7,594 bases of DNA, taken from the NCBI GenBank assembly GCA_900552775.1, contig USAP01000079.1, positions 1 to 7,594 of the forward strand. The letters are read 5' to 3'. The notes below the pieces were generated by a model, which saw only the letters and a list, made by a program, of their open reading frames with translations, was not told the DNA's origin and did no database searches. This document shows, in pieces, positions 1-6,146 of the stretch. This stretch comes from an uncultured Eubacteriales bacterium (GTDB lineage Bacteria; Bacillota; Clostridia; UMGS1883; UMGS1540). The translations under genes were made by a program, and so were the position numbers. Position 1 is the first letter of the stretch; each line of letters begins with the position of its first letter.

Positions 1-1087
1 CTACACCATGACCGGCATCATCCAGCAGATGATCGCCGTCATCGAAGGCGCGTACGGCATCACGCTTGCGCAGGACATTGTATACCTCATATACCGTAGG
101 CTCATGAATTGCGGTTATTTTAAGATTGTTCGGATCATCATATAAAAAACTGTTAAAGCATTTTCCGGAATATGACCAGAATGATGAAGGATTTGATGTA
201 AGAACACCGTAAATATCAACCTGTGTAGACCCCACCGTTACGGTATCTTTTTCATTTTTCAAAACTTTCACTCCGACTGCCTCAAGTTCTTTTTCAAAAT
301 CGTCTGTTTCCGATGAAAGTACTTCGGGGCTGCGTGATTCGTCGGAGAAACCGTATTTTGCGTCAAGCTCGTCCTGATTTAGATTTATATCGTAAAATCT
401 TTTAACCTCGTTGTTCCCGTATACATAAATCATGGGTGCAGTGTCTTTCAGGGAGGAACAGAGATTTATCACTTCAGAGTCGGACGGGGATGAGGAATCG
501 AGACAGTCACCCGTAAAAATAATTATATCAGGCTTGAGCTTTTGAATTCGTTCCGTAAGTTTTGAGTTGTTTTTTCCGTATGACACACTGTGTAAATCGG
601 ATATTTGAATAATACGCATCGCATTGTTTACTTTAAGGCTGCTGACGCTGTAAAAAGTTTCGGCAAAATTTCTGTTAATCACATAGTTGCAAGCCGTAAC
701 GGCGGCAGCCAGGGCAAGAAATGCACATAAAATACTCATAAAGACAAGCTTTGCGGAATGGCTTTTTATCTTCTTTGCGGCAGTATCATGCGGTTCGGCG
801 ATTTTTTTGCGGCGTTTTATTATTTTAAGTTTTTTCACATAACCCACAACGGAGCAAATATGAATCCATACGATTTCTCTGTAGTTTTTGTTGAATTCTT
901 TCAGAGGTTCCGAGCCGTAATATCCTATTAGTATTTTTTTTGAGTCGATTTTTTCAAAAACAAAATTTTCTATCCATTTATTGTATACTTCGTCTGATAC
1001 AACGGTTTTAAGATGCGCTTTTATGCGCTGTTCTTTCGTTTCAAAGTCGTAAGATCGATTCGGTGAAGAAGAAACAAAATTGTCCAT
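1..1087 (-). CDS. Membrane-anchored calcineurin-like metallophosphoesterase with a DnaA-N-like N-terminal domain (3' partial)
   Basis: The frame opens at ATG 1087-1085 behind AAAGGA and runs off the left edge after 362 codons. Residues about 28-85 resemble the N-terminal domain of DnaA: a helix with W38, short strands (KKILIGYYGSEPL), then a helix with FNKNYREIVW. A very basic stretch (about 85-107) precedes one hydrophobic helix (about 113-137), so the positive-inside rule puts the DnaA-N-like part in the cytoplasm and the rest outside. The phosphoesterase domain follows, with metal-site motifs ISDLH (D164, H166), GDCLD (D194, D197), GNNE (224-227, where GNHE/D is usual) and IHEP (H328). The terminal GHTHGG block is absent because native sequence appears to end near residue 337 (base ~77); the residues after that read from GC-rich foreign DNA. 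The substrate is unknown. As the last gene seen in a polysaccharide operon it may act on lipid-linked or polymer phosphates, which is inference. Confidence 0.8.
   Translation of the reverse strand, partial: MDNFVSSSPNRSYDFETKEQRIKAHLKTVVSDEVYNKWIENFVFEKIDSKKILIGYYGSEPLKEFNKNYREIVWIHICSVVGYVKKLKIIKRRKKIAEPHDTAAKKIKSHSAKLVFMSILCAFLALAAAVTACNYVINRNFAETFYSVSSLKVNNAMRIIQISDLHSVSYGKNNSKLTERIQKLKPDIIIFTGDCLDSSSPSDSEVINLCSSLKDTAPMIYVYGNNEVKRFYDINLNQDELDAKYGFSDESRSPEVLSSETDDFEKELEAVGVKVLKNEKDTVTVGSTQVDIYGVLTSNPSSFWSYSGKCFNSFLYDDPNNLKITAIHEPTVYEVYNVLRKRDAVRAFDDGDHLLDDAGHGV
2..76 (+). other. GC-rich foreign-looking coding fragment at the left end, unrecognised
   Basis: This stretch is about 60% G+C, against visibly AT-rich DNA to its right. 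Read on the plus strand from base 2 it is open, and 22 of its 24 codons up to base 73 end in G or C, which suggests real coding sequence from a high-GC genome. It encodes YTMTGIIQQMIAVIEGAYG followed by ITLAQ. I do not recognise the protein; a resemblance to an IIQ...YG stretch of LepA has the wrong spacing. The change to AT-rich sequence falls at about 70-80, where the minus-strand phosphoesterase also stops following its family pattern. It is probably the end of a misjoined contig. A real rearrangement is possible but less likely, because the other end shows a similar break. Confidence 0.5.
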
Positions 1088-1108
1088 ATTTATGATTTCC
1101 TTTCTTTG

Positions 1109-1143
1109 GGATAACGTATAGGGATATTTACTTTCGGTTATCC
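1109..1143. repeat. 7-bp inverted repeat between the GT4 and phosphoesterase genes
   Basis: GGATAAC at 1109-1115 and GTTATCC at 1137-1143 are perfect inverted copies with 21 nt between them. They span the last codons of the GT4 gene and most of the 40-nt gap before the phosphoesterase. The repeat could form a weak mRNA hairpin or be a two-part protein site. It has no T-run and is too weak for a terminator. A 7-bp match in a region this size can occur by chance. Confidence 0.25.
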
Positions 1144-2273
1144 AAAATGCTTTTATATAGTTTGAAATGAGATAACGCCACATCTTTTCGGCTGTATTTC
1201 GAAAGAATAAAATCATCGGCGCCTTTCTTCAGTTTTTTTGCAAAGTCACTGTCGCTGCACAGAAGTTTAAGCTTTTTTGCCAAATCATTTGTATCGCTTT
1301 TTTTAAAATACAATGCGTGATTTTTTGCAACAGATGTATTTTCAGGTATGTCTGAACAAAGAAGAGCGTTTCCGTATGCCAAGGCTTCCAAAAGACTTAA
1401 AGACATGCCCTCTATGTCGGAGGGGAGGCACACGGCATAGGTGTTGCTGTAGATTTCACGCAGTACATCACCGGAAATAAATCCCGTAAAAATGATATTC
1501 GGATTATCTTTCGCTTTTTTTCTCAGAAGAGCCGTGTATGAATCTGCACTGTCCGAGTCTCCGGTATCACCTGCGATAACAAGCTTTTTATCGGGTTTTA
1601 CAGAGTTTTGTGCATCGATAAGATAATGTATACCCTTTTCGGGAGTGAGTCTTGAAACAACACAGATGTATTCATCTTTTTTAAGACCGAAAAGCTTTGT
1701 TATTTTATCGGCAGCCGTATGCTTTGGGCGGTCTATTCCGTTTGGAATAAGAACTGTATCGCGCTTATATGTATCTTTGAAATATGTGCGGGCACTTTCG
1801 CTCAGTACAATGATTTTATCCGCATATTTTGCCATAACTTTTTCGCCGGTTTTAATATATTTTGAAGCCGGGCCGCGTTTCCACTTTTCACGCTGCCAGT
1901 CAAGTCCATGTACGGTTGCAACACATTTTTTGCCGAAAAGTTTCGGAATCCACAGTGCGGCACAGGGACCTTCCGCATGAAAATGAACGATGTCGGCGTT
2001 CGAAAACGAAGCGCGCAGAGCTGCCGTGTATGAAGCTATCATAGCCGATATGCCGCGTAATTTAATTGTGGGTGCGGTTTTGAGACGGACTCCTTTATAA
2101 AATCCGTTTCTTACTTCGTGTAAATAATTGTCTTCTATTTTATCGGAAGAGCGATTATATACGGTTATTTCTGCGCCGAGCTCTGCGAGAAGAGGGCAGA
2201 GCGAAGTGAGAACGTTTTCAATTCCGCCGCGTTGTGACGGGATAACCTTGTGACCGATCATTGCAATTTTCAT
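1128..2273 (-). CDS. Family GT4 glycosyltransferase (GT-B fold)
   Basis: This 381-residue cytoplasmic enzyme should transfer a sugar from a nucleotide-sugar donor to the growing lipid-linked repeat unit. The N-terminal Rossmann half opens with MKIAMIGHKVIPSQRGGIE (GG at 16-17), typical of capsule and exopolysaccharide GT4 enzymes, and continues with HFHAEGP (97-103) and VHGLDWQREKW (121-131). The C-terminal donor-binding half contains SRLTPEKG (207-214), the E-x7-E motif of retaining GT4 enzymes (E288 and E296 in SDIEGMSLSLLEALAYG) and SDIPEN (307-312). The length is normal and the protein looks complete. The ATG has AGGA about 8 nt upstream. It starts 19 nt after the phosphoglycosyl transferase gene, which fits adding the second sugar, but donor, acceptor and linkage cannot be read from the sequence. 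Confidence 0.93.
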   Translation of the reverse strand: MKIAMIGHKVIPSQRGGIENVLTSLCPLLAELGAEITVYNRSSDKIEDNYLHEVRNGFYKGVRLKTAPTIKLRGISAMIASYTAALRASFSNADIVHFHAEGPCAALWIPKLFGKKCVATVHGLDWQREKWKRGPASKYIKTGEKVMAKYADKIIVLSESARTYFKDTYKRDTVLIPNGIDRPKHTAADKITKLFGLKKDEYICVVSRLTPEKGIHYLIDAQNSVKPDKKLVIAGDTGDSDSADSYTALLRKKAKDNPNIIFTGFISGDVLREIYSNTYAVCLPSDIEGMSLSLLEALAYGNALLCSDIPENTSVAKNHALYFKKSDTNDLAKKLKLLCSDSDFAKKLKKGADDFILSKYSRKDVALSHFKLYKSILDNRK

Positions 2274-2292
2274 ATTGTTTTTCCTATCTTTT

Positions 2293-2973
2293 TTATCTGC
2301 CTGTTGCCGAAAGCATGGCTATCGGCGTTTTGAGCATTATTTTAATATCGCCCCAAAAAGTGCGGTTTTGTATGTAGTCAAGATCCATATCAACCCATTT
2401 TTCAAACGGTATATCATTCCTGTTTTTGCTTATTTGCCATGTGCAGGTGATACCTGGAGTGACAAGTAAGCGGAGCTTTTGATAATCCGTATAATATTTT
2501 ACCTCATCGGGAAGAGGCGGACGCGGACCGACAAGCGTCATATCTCCTTTAAATACGTTGAAGAACTGCATAAGTTCATCAAGAGAAAGTTTTCTCAGAT
2601 ATTTGCCGACTCTTGTTATTCTCGGATCGTCTTTCATTTTGAATACGGGACCGTCCATTTCATTTTGAGCTGAAAGTGAGCTTTTTATATTGTCTGCGTT
2701 TGCATACATTGTCCTGAATTTATACATATTAAAAGTTTTTCCGTGACGGCCTACGCGTATTTGTTTATAAATTGGGCTTGCATGAGGATCGTCTATATAA
2801 ATTACGGCGGTAATAACAATCATCAAAGAGATGAAGAACAGTAGAATAAGCGAAGCAAAAAATATGTCGAAAAGACGCTTCTTTTTCCAATAGTGAGAAT
2901 ATGATTTTTCTATCAGTGCTTCAAGCTTTTCGCGTGTTTTTTTATCAACTTTTTCCCGCTCGATGTAAGCCAT
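2293..2973 (-). CDS. Undecaprenyl-phosphate sugar phosphotransferase (bacterial sugar transferase family, initiating enzyme)
   Basis: This 226-residue membrane enzyme should move a sugar phosphate from a UDP-sugar to undecaprenyl phosphate, the first committed step of repeat-unit assembly. It is a short form of the WbaP/PglC-type family without the N-terminal multi-helix domain. Numbered from the ATG: a charged N-terminal helix, a hydrophobic membrane segment (about 34-60), QIRVGRHGKTFNMYKFRTM (71-89), DPRITRVGKYLRK (116-128), the catalytic Asp-Glu pair in LSLDEL (D132, E133), GDMTLVGPRPPLP (143-155) and VTPGITCTWQISKNR (171-185). The Ser-Pro helix break usual in the membrane segment is Ser-Leu here (S49-L50). 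ATG 2973 is preferred because AAGGGAG lies 8 nt upstream; a longer frame from TTG 2991 would contain that site. The start overlaps the deacetylase end by 29 nt, suggesting coupled translation. The sugar used is unknown. Confidence 0.94.
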   Translation of the reverse strand: MAYIEREKVDKKTREKLEALIEKSYSHYWKKKRLFDIFFASLILLFFISLMIVITAVIYIDDPHASPIYKQIRVGRHGKTFNMYKFRTMYANADNIKSSLSAQNEMDGPVFKMKDDPRITRVGKYLRKLSLDELMQFFNVFKGDMTLVGPRPPLPDEVKYYTDYQKLRLLVTPGITCTWQISKNRNDIPFEKWVDMDLDYIQNRTFWGDIKIMLKTPIAMLSATGR

Positions 2974-3844
2974 TTTCCGTACTCCCTTCAAAGTTTATCT
3001 GCATAAGTGTGTTGTATTCTTTTTTTCTCTGTTTCGACAAATAAAATTTTATAAAACTTTCGCGTGCACGGAATTCTTTAAATTCGCCGCGTTTCGCATA
3101 TCCCGGATGGAACAAAAGCTCTATGTCCGCATTTTTCTTTTCGGCAAGATTAATATAGCGCGGAAGAATTTTTTGAATTTTGTCGCTTGTCATATCTCCC
3201 GAAAAAAGAATGCCCATAAAGTACGCCGTTTTCAATCCGGATTTTTTAAAAGCGCCGCTGTTCAAAAGCTTGAAAAACGACAGTATAATATGCTTTAAGA
3301 TATTTGCGGGCTTGTATGAAAAATACAGCGACGGCGTCATAATATGCGGCATCAGAGGTTCTGCCGGAATTCTTATATACTCCGCTTTTATATTTTCTTC
3401 TTTCAAAACTCGAAGAAGAGTTTTGAAAATTGCCGGTATCATGTGTACATGCTGGTGTGAATCAAGAAAAATCGGTGCATTTGGCGCTATGTTGTTTTGC
3501 CAGTAAGTTATTTGAGCCTTCATTTCAGCATAAATCTGCTTTTTAAATTCTCTGCGCTTATGCGAAAGCGAAAGAAGCAGCAGCCCCAAAAATGTGTGTT
3601 TAAACACTCCTTCTTCATCGGCAAGCAAGCTGATTTCGTGAGAGGGGATAAGGGATTTCCCCTCCACAAGATTTATATGAACGGCGCGTGTTACGCCGTA
3701 TTCGGAATAGGAGAAATCACGTGCGGCGTACGGGGAGTTTGGCAAAATGCTTATCTTGTTGAGTGCACCGTATTTCGAACATTCTTCAATTTTGGCACAG
3801 GATTGCGGTGTCATGCCGTAATCATCCGCACAAACATATATCAT
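2945..3844 (-). CDS. YdjC/ChbG-family carbohydrate deacetylase
   Basis: This 299-residue protein belongs to the YdjC/ChbG family, metal-dependent enzymes that remove N-acetyl groups from amino-sugar oligosaccharides. It starts MIYVCADDYGMT with the metal-binding Asp pair (D7, D8), followed by VHINLVEG (H56), LDSHQHVHMIP (D128, H130, H132) and ELLFHPGY (H246), which match the family metal and active-site positions. The length is normal for the family. There is no signal peptide, so it should act in the cytoplasm, possibly on a nucleotide-linked or lipid-linked sugar before flipping; that substrate is inferred from the neighbours, since ChbG itself acts on chitin oligosaccharides. The start is well supported: AAAGGAG lies 6 nt before ATG 3844, in the 17-nt gap after the GtrII-like gene. 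Its end overlaps the sugar phosphotransferase start. A hydrolase acting during assembly quality control is an alternative role. Confidence 0.88.
   Translation of the reverse strand: MIYVCADDYGMTPQSCAKIEECSKYGALNKISILPNSPYAARDFSYSEYGVTRAVHINLVEGKSLIPSHEISLLADEEGVFKHTFLGLLLLSLSHKRREFKKQIYAEMKAQITYWQNNIAPNAPIFLDSHQHVHMIPAIFKTLLRVLKEENIKAEYIRIPAEPLMPHIMTPSLYFSYKPANILKHIILSFFKLLNSGAFKKSGLKTAYFMGILFSGDMTSDKIQKILPRYINLAEKKNADIELLFHPGYAKRGEFKEFRARESFIKFYLSKQRKKEYNTLMQINFEGSTENGLHRAGKS
2982..2988 (-). promoter_or_regulatory. Ribosome binding site deciding the start of the sugar phosphotransferase
   Basis: The minus strand reads AAGGGAG here, 8 nt before ATG 2973. It lies inside the last codons of the upstream deacetylase gene and inside the alternative TTG-started frame from 2991. 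This argues for initiation at 2973 by ribosomes finishing the deacetylase. Confidence 0.75.
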
Positions 3845-3861
3845 GGTCTTCTCCTTTGCAA

Positions 3862-5427
3862 TTATTTGTCGGATTCGCTGAGTTTTATAACTATAATTCC
3901 GTCTTGTGCGGTCACTGAATTTTTATCCGGCCACCGCGACATGGATTTTACCCTTTCGCTTTTAAGCATTTCTTTTTTTCTTTCTCCGTAAATAAAACTG
4001 TAATTTTTTCCGGAATAATCGTTTATGGCGCTGCACAATACGCTTTGCCCGACTGATTCGTCATCTTTCCTGAGAATATATCCGTCAGTGGCACCGGTCA
4101 TATCGGGCGGAAGGTTAACGCTGTAAGCCTCGCTGCCCGGCAAAGCACCTACTATAAGAATTTCTCGGCAAACTTCGGAATTGTCGGTTTGCTCTATTCT
4201 GTCAATAATTCGCATAAGCAGTCCGTATGACTTTTCGTAAGCCAGCTGAAGCTTGTGATAACAAATGTTTGCAATAATAATCTGATTAAATATCATTATG
4301 CATGTAATTATAAAAACGGCACAGCATTTTATACGTATTTGACGAATCTTTAAAAAATTCATTCTTTCATACAAAAGTATAAAATACATATAAAAAACGA
4401 AATAACCCATTTTCATCAGATTGTGGTATTCTATTGTGCTGTTTGCAAAAGCAAGTATGTTTGCCGCAGCAGGAAGAAGAATTACATACAGAGCAAGCAG
4501 AAAAAGACGTGCAGGATCTTTAAAAAGCTTTCTTTTTGTAACGCTTACGGCGTACATAACAAATGTTGCGGCAACAATTATTATATTAAGAATCGGGAAA
4601 AAGGCAATTCCTTCGGAAAAATCAAAAAAATAGTTAAAAAAGGTATGTATGCATACATATAGCGCGTCTTTTATATTTATTGCGGAAAACGACATTGCTT
4701 CTCCTATGCCTTGATAGTCAAGCAGATGCGTTCCGGTAATTTTCAGTAAAACCATAAGTACAGCGTAATAAGCTGACATTCCCAAAATGCCGGTGCCCAT
4801 AAATTTCGCACCCTTTTTAAGCGAAAAAATCACAGAATCTTTTTTAAAGATAAGTCTGTCAATCAGCCACAGAAGAAGCAGCATAACGGTGACGGAAATG
4901 TACGCCTGATATATTGCCGCCGAGAGAGCAATAAGTATTGCTGCGGCTATATATCTTGGCTTATTCTTTGTCATCAGAAGTGCGGCAAGGCATGAAAGAA
5001 AGAATGTCATGGAGTACCCGTCCGCAACATAATTATAAAGCAAAACTGATGTGACGGTTGGAAATGTTACCGTTGCCGCGCCTATCAGCGCTGCTGTGAC
5101 GGGTTTGCGCACGTTGAAAATCAGACATATTAAAGATGCGCCGAGTGATGTAAGCACTATGGACAAAAAGCCGTTGATCCACGGTAAATCGTAAAGCGAG
5201 CCAATGTTACATACAATCGGCAAAAACCATCTTCCGAGAGATATCATATTCTGAGGGTCATGTCTGAAAACAAGTGAATCCCAGTTCGGAATCCAGTTTG
5301 TTATTTTATACATGTGTGCGGTAAGTCCGACTATAAAAGCAGACAGGAAACAAACTTTAAATTGTTTCGGTATTTTGCTAATTATATTTTTAATTATACT
5401 ATCAGGCAAATTTACCACTCCAGCCAT
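3862..5427 (-). CDS. GtrII-like multi-pass membrane glycosyltransferase
   Basis: This 521-residue integral membrane protein has about 11-12 hydrophobic helices between residues 24 and 386, then a soluble tail of about 130 residues. It resembles the GtrII family, whose Shigella member adds glucose to O-antigen outside the cytoplasmic membrane from a lipid-phosphate donor. Features are NWIPNWDSL (44-52) before an external loop, HDPQNMISLGRW (56-67), a proline- and threonine-rich turn FPTVTSV (122-128), YNYVADGY (131-138) and IYQAYIS (172-178). The tail ends SRWPDKNSVTAQDGIIVIKLSESDK in two strand-like blocks. It probably adds a side sugar to the flipped repeat unit, though a polymerase-like role cannot be excluded as no Wzy is visible. 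Coordinates and numbering use ATG 5427, which overlaps the GT32 gene by 16 nt but lacks a ribosome site. TTG 5409, with GGAG 8 nt upstream, is a plausible true start, six residues shorter. Confidence 0.82.
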   Translation of the reverse strand: MAGVVNLPDSIIKNIISKIPKQFKVCFLSAFIVGLTAHMYKITNWIPNWDSLVFRHDPQNMISLGRWFLPIVCNIGSLYDLPWINGFLSIVLTSLGASLICLIFNVRKPVTAALIGAATVTFPTVTSVLLYNYVADGYSMTFFLSCLAALLMTKNKPRYIAAAILIALSAAIYQAYISVTVMLLLLWLIDRLIFKKDSVIFSLKKGAKFMGTGILGMSAYYAVLMVLLKITGTHLLDYQGIGEAMSFSAINIKDALYVCIHTFFNYFFDFSEGIAFFPILNIIIVAATFVMYAVSVTKRKLFKDPARLFLLALYVILLPAAANILAFANSTIEYHNLMKMGYFVFYMYFILLYERMNFLKIRQIRIKCCAVFIITCIMIFNQIIIANICYHKLQLAYEKSYGLLMRIIDRIEQTDNSEVCREILIVGALPGSEAYSVNLPPDMTGATDGYILRKDDESVGQSVLCSAINDYSGKNYSFIYGERKKEMLKSERVKSMSRWPDKNSVTAQDGIIVIKLSESDK

Positions 5428-6146
5428 TTAAATTTGTGCAGAAATTTTCCGTAAAGCTTGTCGTACAGCTTTATGCCGATTATTTTTTTAATACGCGTTG
5501 ATCGTTTTGTTACGGCAGATGTCCACGAAGCTTTATAATGGTGAATTGAATATGTATTCGGCGTTATCACCGTTTTGCCTCCGAAATAGTTTGAAGGACA
5601 TAAATATTCGCGCGGCAGAAAAACGGTTTTGTTAAAAATCTGATTTGTGTTTTTAATATCCATACCCATCTTTGAAAGAGCGGCAGTGTTTCTGTCCGGG
5701 CATGGGGTCAAGTCATACGAACCGTTGTCAAGTTTAAACGGAATGTCATCATAATCTTTAAGCATTCTTTCTATTACCTTGTTTCCGGCCGCCGCTCCGA
5801 ATCCGAGTCCGGTTGCCGCAAGTCCTTTTTCGTCAAACCCGATGTATCCGTCAAAAGATAAAAGATCGTCAAGAGGCTTAAGAAGTTCAACGTCCGTATC
5901 CAGATAAATGCCGCCGTGTCTGAAAATTACAGCAAGGCGCACATAGTCTGTTACAAATGCCCATTTTTCGGCTTCATATGCTTCATGCGCATATTTGTTT
6001 GAGCTTACATCAAAGTTTTTTTCATTTATACATATTATTTCATAATCAGGACAATATTTTATCCAGCTTTTGATGTACTTTTTTGCATACCGCGGAAGAG
6101 GAGAACCGCCAAACCAGCAATAAAATATTCTTTTTGGAATGCTCAT
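5412..6146 (-). CDS. Family GT32 glycosyltransferase (GT-A fold, DxD motif)
   Basis: This 244-residue cytoplasmic enzyme looks complete and of usual length for bacterial GT32 proteins, related to the catalytic part of yeast Och1. It opens with IPKRIFYCWFGGSPLP (3-18), the family signature, then SWIKYCPDYEI (27-37) and WAFVTDYVRLAVIFRHGGIY (62-81), which carries the conserved Asp-Arg pair (D67, R70). The metal and nucleotide-sugar site DTD is at 83-85 in YLDTDVELLKPLDDLL. A later IHHYKASW block near the C-terminus fits the conserved H..(x)SW end of these enzymes. It should add one sugar to the lipid-linked repeat unit; the donor and linkage are not predictable. ATG 6146 has AAAGGAG 5 nt upstream and overlaps the flippase stop as ATGA, a classic sign of coupled translation. 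Confidence 0.93.
   Translation of the reverse strand: MSIPKRIFYCWFGGSPLPRYAKKYIKSWIKYCPDYEIICINEKNFDVSSNKYAHEAYEAEKWAFVTDYVRLAVIFRHGGIYLDTDVELLKPLDDLLSFDGYIGFDEKGLAATGLGFGAAAGNKVIERMLKDYDDIPFKLDNGSYDLTPCPDRNTAALSKMGMDIKNTNQIFNKTVFLPREYLCPSNYFGGKTVITPNTYSIHHYKASWTSAVTKRSTRIKKIIGIKLYDKLYGKFLHKFKWLEW
5418..5421 (-). promoter_or_regulatory. Possible ribosome binding site for a TTG start of the GtrII-like gene
   Basis: The minus strand reads GGAG within the last codons of the GT32 gene, 8 nt before TTG 5409-5407. That start would follow the GT32 stop codon (5414-5412) by 2 nt. ATG 5427 has no comparable site just upstream, so the site favours the shorter protein. Confidence 0.45.

Noticed and set aside
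682..696. A lipoprotein-like VTAC at residues 130-133 of the phosphoesterase
   Set aside because: It sits at the end of a membrane helix preceded by ~110 cytoplasmic residues, not in an N-terminal signal peptide.
1088..1127. An internal promoter in the gap before the phosphoesterase
   Set aside because: No convincing -35/-10 pair with proper spacing was found; only a ribosome site and the short inverted repeat are visible.
3497..3991. A 164-codon open frame on the plus strand
   Set aside because: It lies opposite the deacetylase and the end of the GtrII-like gene, shows no domain, and has no ribosome site; both minus-strand frames have clear family motifs.
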